A stretch of 5,407 nucleotides of DNA from Gemmatimonadaceae bacterium (GTDB taxonomy: Bacteria; Gemmatimonadota; Gemmatimonadetes; Gemmatimonadales; Gemmatimonadaceae). The position numbers and the translations under genes are program-made. Below the pieces are notes generated by a model. The model had not been told where the DNA came from, did not search any database, and worked only from the letters and a program-made list of their open reading frames with translations. Below, piece by piece: positions 1-5,297 of this stretch. Position 1 is the stretch's first letter; every line of letters starts with the position of its first letter. The stretch is taken from contig JADGQU010000197.1 of the NCBI GenBank assembly GCA_017881545.1, positions 1 to 5,407 on the forward strand, written 5' to 3'.

Positions 1-1251
1 TGCGACGCCGATCGTGAGCGCGAGCAGATTCGGATGCGGATACGTCGCGAGGCCGAGATGCTGCCAGATGAGTATGCGCGAGATTCCAAGCAGTCCCAGA
101 ATCGCGCCTAGCATCAGGCCCGATGGCAGCTCTCTGAGCAGGATCCTCCACCAGTCGCGGAGCTTGATCTCGCCCAGCGCCAGCGAGCGGATGATGAGCG
201 ACGTTGCCTGAGAGCCGGAATTGCCGCCGGAGCTGATGATGAGCGGCACGAACAACGCGAGCACCACCGCCTTCTCCAACTCTCTCTGGAAGTGGCCCAT
301 CGCGGTCGTCGTCAGCATCTCGCTCAGAAAAAGCGCGGCGAGCCAGGGCGCGCGCTTGCCGATCATCGAAAAGAATCCGATCTGCGTGTAGGGCATGTCG
401 AGCGCCTCCATACCGCCGAAGCGCTGCACGTCTTCCGTGTGCTCCTCGACGAGGGCGTCGATGACATCGTCGACCGTGACGACGCCCTGGATCACGCCGT
501 TCTCGTCCACCGCGGGAACCGCGACGAGATCGTACTCGCGCACCAGCCGCGCCACCTCTTCACGGTCGGCGGTGACCGGGACTGTCTGCACCTTCTCCCA
601 GGCAATGTCCGAAACCTTTCCGCCTTCGGGCGCGGCGAGCAGCTCGCGGAGCGACATCACGCCCTGCACACGGCCGGCGGAGTCGGTCGTGTAAATCGTG
701 TTCATCGCCTCGCGGCGTTCCGACCTCGCGATGCGACGCACGGCGGCGAGCGCTTCTTCCACCGGCGTGTCCTGCGAGACGGAGACGAACTCCGTCGTCA
801 TCAATCCACCGGCGGATTCCGGAGGGTAGGCGAGCAGCTTCTCCGTCTCGGCGCGCTCAGCCGCCGGAATCTCGGAGAGAATCCCCTCCGTCGTTTCTTC
901 CTCGAGTCCCTCGAGTGTGTCGGCGCGATCGTCCGGAGTCATCTCCGTAACGAGCTCGGCCGCCTGGCGCACGGTCATCGTCTCGAGGACTTCGCTCCGG
1001 AGATCCTCGTTCAGGTACTCGAGTACGTCCGCCGCTCTCTCGACCGGAAGGGCGGAGAGGAACGGCCCGACCATCTCCGGCGGCAGCGCCTGCGCGACGT
1101 CAGCGAGATCCTTGGCGTGCAGCTCCTCGGTCTCGGCCGAAATCGCATCGGGGCTCTCCTCGAGCATTTCGAGGACATCCGGCGCGAGCAGCGCACCCAC
1201 CGTGCGCTCTTCGTCCACTTCCGCGGGTGGGTTGTGGGCCGGCGGCTTCAT
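1..1251 (-). CDS. mgtE: Magnesium transporter/channel MgtE, C-terminus cut by window edge
   Basis: MgtE is a dimeric inner-membrane Mg2+ channel whose cytosolic domain senses Mg2+ and closes the pore. I translated the reverse strand from ATG at 1251-1249 through position 1 and found 417 residues without a stop. The domain order fits the family: an acidic helical N-terminal domain (about residues 20-140), paired CBS domains (about 145-270, with SAGGLMTTEFVSV near 146 and VTVDDVIDALVEEHTEDV at 258-275), then membrane segments from about 300. The pore signature SSGGNSGSQ is at 340-348. Family members are usually about 450 residues, so only the last membrane helix or so is missing, including the pore Asp expected there. 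The ATG overlaps the stop of the upstream HMA gene (ATGA), which supports this start and implies translational coupling. The acidic residues in the second CBS and plug region agree with Mg2+ sensing; that is family knowledge, not shown here. Confidence 0.96.
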   Translation of the reverse strand, partial: MKPPAHNPPAEVDEERTVGALLAPDVLEMLEESPDAISAETEELHAKDLADVAQALPPEMVGPFLSALPVERAADVLEYLNEDLRSEVLETMTVRQAAELVTEMTPDDRADTLEGLEEETTEGILSEIPAAERAETEKLLAYPPESAGGLMTTEFVSVSQDTPVEEALAAVRRIARSERREAMNTIYTTDSAGRVQGVMSLRELLAAPEGGKVSDIAWEKVQTVPVTADREEVARLVREYDLVAVPAVDENGVIQGVVTVDDVIDALVEEHTEDVQRFGGMEALDMPYTQIGFFSMIGKRAPWLAALFLSEMLTTTAMGHFQRELEKAVVLALFVPLIISSGGNSGSQATSLIIRSLALGEIKLRDWWRILLRELPSGLMLGAILGLLGISRILIWQHLGLATYPHPNLLALTIGVA

Positions 1252-1481
1252 GGCGCGATGGGGAGGGTGCGCGCGTCGCTTTTCATATCCGCCACGTCGT
1301 AGCCCGCGATTTTTATGGCGGCGCGGATTGCTTCGGGCGTCACGGTTCCGTCGTGGTCGATCACGGCCCGGCCGAGGGAGACGTCGGCTCTACTGATTCC
1401 CTCGACGCCCGCGAGGGAAGTGAACACGGCGCGAACGCAGTGCGCGCAGGTCATGCCGGAGATGGAGGCCGTCGTTCTCAT
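1248..1481 (-). CDS. Heavy-metal-associated (HMA) domain protein, CopZ/MerP-like metallochaperone
   Basis: This 77-residue cytosolic protein is essentially a single HMA domain. The metal-binding loop GMTCAHCV is at residues 9-16, with ligand cysteines C12 and C15. It is followed by the usual beta-alpha-beta pattern (GVEGISRADVSLGRAVIDHDG, then an IRAAIKIAGYDV helix and strand). Such domains bind Cu(I), or in MerP-like proteins Hg(II), and pass the metal to P-type ATPases or sensors. No ATPase or metal regulator is visible here; the gene instead overlaps mgtE by four bases (ATGA), so the two are probably co-translated. The length is normal for CopZ-like proteins, with about ten extra C-terminal residues (KSDARTLPIAP). 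There is no clear Shine-Dalgarno before the ATG, but a TATATT hexamer lies 8 bases upstream. The metal specificity cannot be read from sequence alone. Confidence 0.9.
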   Translation of the reverse strand: MRTTASISGMTCAHCVRAVFTSLAGVEGISRADVSLGRAVIDHDGTVTPEAIRAAIKIAGYDVADMKSDARTLPIAP

Positions 1482-1489
1482 CGGGGCAT

Positions 1490-1495
1490 AATATA
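1490..1495 (-). promoter_or_regulatory. Candidate -10 box (TATATT) for the HMA-mgtE unit
   Basis: On the reverse strand TATATT lies exactly 8 bases before the HMA start codon, in an AT-rich island inside a GC-rich gap. A -10 element here would place transcription initiation within about two bases of the ATG, implying a leaderless mRNA. This would explain the missing Shine-Dalgarno. No convincing -35 hexamer is visible 16-19 bases upstream. Confidence 0.4.
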
Positions 1496-1500
1496 GTAGT

Positions 1501-1515
1501 GTCGGCGAAGCCGAC
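1501..1515. repeat. Small perfect hairpin (6-bp stem, 3-base loop)
   Basis: GTCGGC-GAA-GCCGAC forms a perfect 6-bp stem. On the plus strand a run of seven T follows after ten bases (1526-1532), but no plus-strand gene ends here. On the reverse strand it sits just upstream of the candidate HMA promoter, with no T-run after it. It may be a structured spacer or a remnant of a short repeat. A regulatory role is not supported by anything else in view. Confidence 0.4.
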
Positions 1516-1565
1516 GCCCCCGCGATTTTTTTAACGCCGGCTTAGCGGATGGGACCTGCAACTGC

Positions 1566-1750
1566 AACTGAACGGGCGGGAGGCGCGAGTAGCGTAGGCG
1601 TCAGGTACTTAGTTCACTACGCCGGGACTTGCCTCTGTGGCGTTCTGGGCACAGGCAGTTGCTTGTGTCATGACTCTGCCGGGATAAGTCCCGGCGTAGT
1701 GAACTAACAAACTGGCGCCTGTGCTACTGACGCCTCCCGCCCGTTCAGTT
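1566..1750. repeat. Large imperfect palindrome, possible MITE/REP-like element
   Basis: The two arms, 1566-1630 and 1686-1750, pair over 65 positions with 8 mismatches and no gaps. The outer 20 bases (AACTGAACGGGCGGGAGGCG and its complement) are perfect, and so are the inner 22 bases (1609-1630 with 1686-1707). The 55-base loop holds an 8-base palindrome GTCATGAC (1667-1674). Weaker, gapped similarity between the flanks extends the symmetry to GGATG at 1547 and CATCC at 1772. I see no plausible gene inside: open frames crossing it only overlap the hydrolase gene. The element lies in the 303-base gap between the hydrolase stop and the HMA start. It would be transcribed as a long stem in the hydrolase 3' region and could act as a transcript end or stabiliser. 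The structure fits a miniature inverted-repeat element or a REP/BIME-like repeat. No transposase or clear target-site duplication is visible, so the class is inference. Confidence 0.85.
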
Positions 1751-1783
1751 CGTAGTTGTTTGGATCGCATCCAGTTCGTAGTT
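1746..1783. repeat. Two direct copies of CAGTTCGTAGTT around a small hairpin
   Basis: CAGTTCGTAGTT occurs exactly at 1746-1757 and 1772-1783, a 26-base period. Between the copies lies a short inverted repeat GGAT-CGC-ATCC (1762-1772). The first copy overlaps the right end of the large palindrome; the second abuts the hydrolase stop codon. The left flank of the palindrome carries a comparable short tandem repeat, GCAACTGCAACTG (about 1558-1570). These repeats look like part of the same element rather than independent sites. Confidence 0.75.
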
Positions 1784-1784
1784 A

Positions 1785-3176
1785 TCAGTCCAGCCGATTT
1801 GCCGGCCGTGGCACGGGCGGCACCTTCTTCCGCGACACGAAAGTCTTCTCGAGGGCCGGCAGAAACTTGTCGTACCGTGATCCCGGCTCCCACAGCACCC
1901 AGCCGTCGAATCCAGAGTCGTACACGCCGCGCTTCTGTTCCTCGAGCTCGTGCGGGCCGTACTTGGGATTCCCGATGCTGAACGCCTGGAGCCACGGACG
2001 CACGTGCTCGCCCGTGATGCCCATCTTCTCGTCACGCTCGCGGGCCCGGGAGATGGCGATGTGGATCACGGTATAAGGATCCGCGTTGGGATGCGGCAGC
2101 TGAAACGAGCCGGGCGGATAGTGTGACGGATAGACCATCGGCAGCACCACATCTACCGACTGGGCGATCGGCTCAAACTTCTGTCCGACTTCGAGCGTGC
2201 CACCGACCGTCGTGACGAGCCCGAAGATGTCGGCCGTCGTTCTGACGCCGAGCTTCGCGAAGCGCGTGCGAGCGGCTGTCAGGAATTCCCCCAGCACCTG
2301 CGGCTTGGACCGTCCGGCCTGCTCCGGAAATACCTGGGGCGGCAGACTCTTGTAGGGCTCGGGGAACCGGATGTAATCGAACTGGATCTCGCCGAATCCC
2401 ATCCTGATCGCCTCTTCAGCGACGCGGAAGTTGTACTCCCAGATCGCGTTCGCGTACGGATTCACCCACGTCTGTCCCTTCTTGTCGTGCCATGCGGTGC
2501 CGTCCGCTTTCCTGATGGTGTGCTCAGGGTTGTTCCGCGCCGTCACCGAATCCTTGAACACGACGATGCGCGCGACCGGAAGAATTCCGTGCGCGCGGAT
2601 CGTGTCTACGAGAGCGCGGAGATTGTGTGCCTTGACCTGGGTGCCCGCGTTCTTCTTCACCATCGGATCGCTGGACTCGTAATTGAGCCCGAACTCGTCC
2701 TTCACGTCGATGATGAGCGCGTTGATCTCGGTCGAGTCGGCAATCCCGATGAGGTGCTTGAGACGACGAGTGTTCGCGCCGAAGCGGTACACGTACAATC
2801 CGCGCGCGGGAAGCGTTCCCTTGATCAGCGAGTCGAGGACCGGAGGAGTCGGATGATCTCCGGCGACAACGCGCGGACGCGCCGTGGTATCGGTGTCGGC
2901 GGCAGCGCGAGGCGGGTTGCCCGGAACAGCGCGAGGCAGGACCGGAGCAGCGCCCTCACTAATGGCCGCGGTAGCGCCGGCGGCGCCATTCGCGTTCGCG
3001 TTGGCAGGCGTCGCTATGGTCCCCAACGTCATGTTGCTCTGGCCCTGAATCGACGCGGGCTCCGGCGTGCGATCAGGCGTCGTGTTCTTGGCGGTCGCAT
3101 CGTGCGTGCCCGTGCAGGCGAGCACCGAAGACGCCGCCACCGCGGCTATCGCAAGGGTGATCTTCTGAAATTGCAT
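1785..3176 (-). CDS. Putative glycoside hydrolase (DUF4015-type TIM barrel), exported, probable lipoprotein
   Basis: The 463-residue protein has three parts. Residues 1-21 are a signal peptide (MQFQKITLAIAAVAASSVLAC); C21 follows VLA, a slightly atypical lipobox, so lipid anchoring is likely but not certain. Residues 22 to about 120 are a low-complexity Ala/Pro/Thr/Asn linker. About 125-445 match the putative glycoside hydrolase family I know as DUF4015: ARGLYVYRF at the start, INALIIDVKDEFG near 151-163, GEIQFDYIRFP at 262-272, VDVVLPMVYPSHYPPG near 342-356 and GFDGWVLWEP at 422-431. The conserved acidic residues in VKDE and QFDYIRFP are the likely catalytic-site candidates. The fold assignment is family knowledge; substrate and activity are unknown, probably a cell-surface or environmental polysaccharide. 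I chose ATG 3176 over an in-frame TTG at 3215 because the signal peptide then begins at residue 1. It is divergent from the gene at 3369. Confidence 0.9.
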   Translation of the reverse strand: MQFQKITLAIAAVAASSVLACTGTHDATAKNTTPDRTPEPASIQGQSNMTLGTIATPANANANGAAGATAAISEGAAPVLPRAVPGNPPRAAADTDTTARPRVVAGDHPTPPVLDSLIKGTLPARGLYVYRFGANTRRLKHLIGIADSTEINALIIDVKDEFGLNYESSDPMVKKNAGTQVKAHNLRALVDTIRAHGILPVARIVVFKDSVTARNNPEHTIRKADGTAWHDKKGQTWVNPYANAIWEYNFRVAEEAIRMGFGEIQFDYIRFPEPYKSLPPQVFPEQAGRSKPQVLGEFLTAARTRFAKLGVRTTADIFGLVTTVGGTLEVGQKFEPIAQSVDVVLPMVYPSHYPPGSFQLPHPNADPYTVIHIAISRARERDEKMGITGEHVRPWLQAFSIGNPKYGPHELEEQKRGVYDSGFDGWVLWEPGSRYDKFLPALEKTFVSRKKVPPVPRPANRLD

Positions 3177-3368
3177 GCTTCTATTTGTATGGATGTCGGC
3201 AGGGAGACGGAGCAAATCTAATCACAAAAACGAACAGCGTCGTAAAGGCGCGCCACCGAGTTGAATAGTACTACGTCAGAGGGCAATTCGGTCGGTGGCT
3301 GCTGAACAAAACCCGGTATATTTGGCGGAGATGCGCAACCGAACCTATCGTTCTCCCCGCGCCGCCTG
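3177..3368. promoter_or_regulatory. Divergent intergenic promoter region
   Basis: These 192 bases separate the divergent hydrolase and exported-protein genes and must hold both promoters unless transcription enters from elsewhere. Leftwards, TAGATTTG (3220-3213) is a -10-like element about 38 bases before the hydrolase ATG, with only a weak AGAAG ribosome site. Rightwards, TATATTTG (3317-3324) is a -10-like element close to the duplicated gene start. Both octamers fit the TAnnTTTG form known for Bacteroidetes promoters. No matching upstream TTTG box at the usual spacing is clear, so this resemblance may be chance. Confidence 0.45.
3317..3322 (+). promoter_or_regulatory. Candidate -10 box (TATATT) for the rightward operon
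   Basis: TATATT ends 8 bases before the ATG at 3331 of the short leader ORF, the same spacing as the TATATT before the HMA gene. Initiation about 7 bases downstream would give a transcript beginning at or next to that ATG. No good -35 hexamer lies 16-18 bases upstream (the region reads GGTGGC). Confidence 0.4.
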
Positions 3369-3369
3369 A
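3331..3369 (+). CDS. Possible 12-codon leader ORF made by duplication of the gene start
   Basis: ATG at 3331 opens a frame encoding MRNRTYRSPRAA and stops at TGA 3367-3369, which shares its A with the ATG of the next gene (TGATG). Its first four codons equal those of the following gene because bases 3331-3368 are a diverged copy of 3369-3406. GGCGGAG directly precedes the ATG, too close for an ideal Shine-Dalgarno. The exported-protein ATG at 3369 itself has no Shine-Dalgarno (the preceding bases are pyrimidine- and C-rich), so termination-reinitiation from this leader is a reasonable way to translate it. Whether the leader is really translated is inference. Confidence 0.4.
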   Translation: MRNRTYRSPRAA

Positions 3370-3406
3370 TGCGCAACCGAAATATCGTTCTCCTCGCCTG
3401 CGCCTG
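3331..3406 (+). repeat. 38-base tandem duplication over the gene start
   Basis: The copies 3331-3368 and 3369-3406 both begin ATGCGCAACCGAA, share TATCGTTCTCC in the middle and end in GCCTG. They differ by a CC-to-A change, a C-to-T change and a small compensating insertion near the end. The period of 38 is not a multiple of three, so the copies lie in different frames. Confidence 0.8.
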
Positions 3407-4274
3407 TGTCTCCACGGGTGCCTGCGCCCTCCCACCCCCGCCGCCCCCGACGGCTGAGTTCCTTGTGTCCGCCGGCGACCAGACATATTGGGTCCGAAGC
3501 GACAATTCGGGACTCAGAGTCCGCGGCTCACCACTCATTCTGGCGCGCACCGGCGGGCGCTACTACGAGATCTTCGTCGGGGAGATCGATCGCTCCTTCC
3601 CTCGCGCCCTCATGAGCGGCGAACGGGTATTCCGTCGCGAGCTCGCCACCGGCGACTCTGCCGTCATCTTCGACGACACCGCGATCGTCCAGCTCTCGGA
3701 GGACTACCATCGCCAGCATCCACGCGCGCCGCTGCTCGGACCCGACGATGATCCGGACGACGACATCGACATCACGGCGGTTGGAGAGACGGACATCCTC
3801 AACGTCCTCGGTCCTTACGTCGCGCTCGAGCACCGGCTTTCGGTGGAGCGCGCGAACGATCACGACCAGGACGACACCACGCGCGCGGTCGTCGACCTCC
3901 GCAACGGAAGGCCGGCCGAGCTCGATCGAATGCTGCGGGACTCAAGCGTCCAGGAAGCCGCGGGCGAGGGCGGACTCGTGAATCGCAGATGGAGACACGA
4001 CGGCTACGACGTCATCTCCCACTACGACTCGGTGCACAAGGCGAACGCGCTGTCGCTGCGCGATCATCGCGGGCGGGAGTGGAGACTTGGGCTCGTCGCC
4101 TCGAGTTTCGTTCAGATATTCTGGCTCGACAAGCCAAGAGTGGACGCACAGACGCGGCACGCGCTCGCTCGGGCCTTCAACGATGCGACCGCGTACGGAG
4201 AGCGGATTCAGCAGGTGTCGAGGAAGAAGCTACGCCCGAAACCAGTGCAGACATCAACTGGGCGGCTGACGTGA
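3369..4274 (+). CDS. Exported protein of unknown function, possible lipoprotein
   Basis: I do not recognise the family of this 301-residue protein. The N-terminus (MRNRNIVLLACACVSTGACA) is a short signal peptide with three cysteines (C11, C13, C19). The C19 context (STGAC) is a poor lipobox, and A18-C19-A20 could instead be a signal peptidase I site, so anchoring is uncertain. A six-proline stretch follows (22-27), then a mixed alpha/beta region (about 30-120) with YYEIFVGEIDRSFPRALMSGERVF. An acidic stretch GPDDDPDDDIDI (124-135) could bind a divalent cation. The region 140-275 includes VLGPYVALEHRLSVE, HDGYDVISHYDSVHKANALSLRDHRGREWRLG and SSFVQIFWL. The tail is basic (KKLRPKP). It appears to be the first gene of a rightward unit and is divergent from the hydrolase. 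The start at 3369 is favoured by the signal peptide and the TGATG coupling. Periplasmic or cell-surface location is inference. Confidence 0.8.
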   Translation: MRNRNIVLLACACVSTGACALPPPPPPTAEFLVSAGDQTYWVRSDNSGLRVRGSPLILARTGGRYYEIFVGEIDRSFPRALMSGERVFRRELATGDSAVIFDDTAIVQLSEDYHRQHPRAPLLGPDDDPDDDIDITAVGETDILNVLGPYVALEHRLSVERANDHDQDDTTRAVVDLRNGRPAELDRMLRDSSVQEAAGEGGLVNRRWRHDGYDVISHYDSVHKANALSLRDHRGREWRLGLVASSFVQIFWLDKPRVDAQTRHALARAFNDATAYGERIQQVSRKKLRPKPVQTSTGRLT

Positions 4275-4310
4275 GCCGGTCGAAATCCGCGGGCAAATCG
4301 AATGACAATC

Positions 4311-4338
4311 GGGAACGGGGAAGAGGGAAGGGGGAAGA
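4311..4338 (+). repeat. Four tandem GGGAANN heptamers in the ribosome-binding region
   Basis: The units GGGAACG, GGGAAGA, GGGAAGG and GGGAAGA lie head to tail at 4311-4338 and end two bases before the thioesterase ATG. They make a 30-base run with a single pyrimidine. They supply several overlapping Shine-Dalgarno-like GGGGAAG sequences. Short tandem repeats of this size can change copy number by slippage. Confidence 0.85.
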
Positions 4339-4339
4339 G

Positions 4340-4837
4340 ATGTCGCCTGGCAATGGTGCCCGCGCCGTCCATGAGACACAGCACGAGACCGCACAGCTCA
4401 TGATGCCTCAGCACGCCAACGTGCTCGGCCACGTCTTCGGAGGCGTCGTCCTCTCGATGATGGACACGACCGCCGCCGTCTCGGCAATCCGCCACGCGCG
4501 CCTGGCGTGCGTGACGGTGTCGGTCGATCGAGTGGATTTCCGCGAGCCGATCCACATGGGCGATCTCGTCATCATGAAGTCGAGCGTCAATTTCGTCGGC
4601 AGGACATCGATGGAGATCGGCGTGCGGGTGGAGACGGAGAATCTTCTGACCGGACTGCGGCGCCACACGAACTCGTGCTACCTGACGTTCGTGGCAGTTG
4701 ATCGGAATGGAAGGCCGGTTCCGGTGCCCCCACTCACACCGGAGACGCCGGAGGAGATTCGCCGGTACAACGCGGCCAAGCAGCGGAGAGAGCGTCGGCT
4801 CCAGGAAAGGATTTCGGAGGGAAGATCGGAGCGCTGA
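4340..4837 (+). CDS. Acyl-CoA thioesterase, hotdog fold (YciA/BFIT-like)
   Basis: This 165-residue cytosolic enzyme should hydrolyse acyl-CoA thioesters to free acid and CoA. The hotdog-domain signature is clear: MMPQHANVLGHVFGGVVLSMMD at 21-42, with N27 and D42 matching the active-site Asn and Asp of hexameric YciA/ACOT7-type thioesterases. It is followed by VDRVDFREPIHMGDLV (62-77), VGRTSMEIGVRVETEN (86-101) and SCYLTFVAVDRNGRPVPVPPL (112-132). The C-terminal 30 residues are a charged helix rich in Arg and Glu, typical of this group. I chose ATG 4340 because the hotdog core begins about 15 residues later and a strong purine ribosome site precedes it. An in-frame GTG at 4271 overlaps the previous gene's stop (GTGA) and would add 23 residues of basic, low-complexity sequence. 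It is probably co-transcribed with its neighbours. Chain-length preference cannot be read from the sequence. Confidence 0.93.
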   Translation: MSPGNGARAVHETQHETAQLMMPQHANVLGHVFGGVVLSMMDTTAAVSAIRHARLACVTVSVDRVDFREPIHMGDLVIMKSSVNFVGRTSMEIGVRVETENLLTGLRRHTNSCYLTFVAVDRNGRPVPVPPLTPETPEEIRRYNAAKQRRERRLQERISEGRSER

Positions 4838-4878
4838 CGGCACTTGACCAGCTTGTTGAATTCAATCACAGTAGGGAC

Positions 4879-5289
4879 ATGGAAAAAATCTTCACAATCG
4901 AAGAAGCGAATCGGACGCTGCCTCTCGTCGGCAGGATCGTCGAGGATCTCGTGCGCGACCACGCGTCCTGGGAGGACAAGGTCCGCGAGTTCGAGCTCGC
5001 GACCGTGGGAGCGAGCCCCGACCACCCCGACGCGATCGCGGAGCTTTTGCAAATCGAAGCGCAGCGACTCGCACGCGACATCGAGGGTTATATCGCCGAG
5101 CTGAACGAACTGGGCGTCATCTGCAAGGGAATGGACACAGGGCTGGTGGATTTTCGCGGGCAGATTGACGCGCGTGATGTTTTCTATTGCTGGAAGCTCG
5201 GCGAGCCGAGCGTGATGTACTGGCACGAAATGGACGCGGGATTCGGCGGGCGGCAGCTTTTGCATCCGCTGGCGCTGACAACTCACTAG
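4879..5289 (+). CDS. DUF2203 family protein
   Basis: This 136-residue protein is of the DUF2203 family, widespread but without a known function. Conserved features are visible in order: FTIEEANRTLPLVGRIVEDLV (5-25), a helical middle segment (about 26-75), then LNELGVICKGMDTGLVDF (75-92), VFYCWKLGE (101-109) and VMYWHEMDAGFGGRQLL (112-128). The invariant-looking C104, W105, H116, E117 and the Asp/Gly of DAGFGGR could form a binding site; this is inference. Length is normal and it seems intact. AGGG about 5 bases before the ATG is a reasonable ribosome site. It begins 41 bases after the thioesterase stop, where a 10-base palindrome TTGAATTCAA (4856-4865) lies. It probably belongs to the same operon; no functional link to the thioesterase is evident. 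Confidence 0.9.
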   Translation: MEKIFTIEEANRTLPLVGRIVEDLVRDHASWEDKVREFELATVGASPDHPDAIAELLQIEAQRLARDIEGYIAELNELGVICKGMDTGLVDFRGQIDARDVFYCWKLGEPSVMYWHEMDAGFGGRQLLHPLALTTH

Positions 5290-5297
5290 AGACGATC

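Noticed and set aside
292..1302. Long plus-strand open frame of 336 codons
   Set aside because: It is antisense to mgtE, whose reverse-strand translation matches the family over its full length. The Arg/His-rich product is typical of a shadow frame in GC-rich DNA.
1501..1532. Possible rho-independent terminator on the plus strand
   Set aside because: The hairpin and the T-run are separated by ten bases and no plus-strand gene ends nearby, so I list only the hairpin.
1609..1995. Reverse-strand open frame running from the hydrolase into the palindrome
   Set aside because: It overlaps the hydrolase C-terminus in another frame and reads through both palindrome arms; no motif or ribosome site supports it.
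3177..3215. Upstream TTG start at 3215 for the hydrolase
   Set aside because: It would add 13 residues (TTG, then LRLPADIHTNRS) before a complete signal peptide; the candidate -10 TAGATT also overlaps this codon.
2487..3221. Plus-strand open frame of 244 codons
   Set aside because: It is antisense to the putative glycoside hydrolase, which has a signal peptide and family motifs. The Arg/Val-rich product has no recognisable domain.
3218..3550. Reverse-strand open frame of 110 codons across the divergent promoter region
   Set aside because: It lies mostly antisense to the exported protein, and its Arg/Gly-rich product is a shadow.
3989..4339. 117-codon N-terminal extension of the thioesterase
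   Set aside because: This is an alternative frame overlapping the exported-protein gene; the hotdog core starts after ATG 4340, so the extension is not needed.
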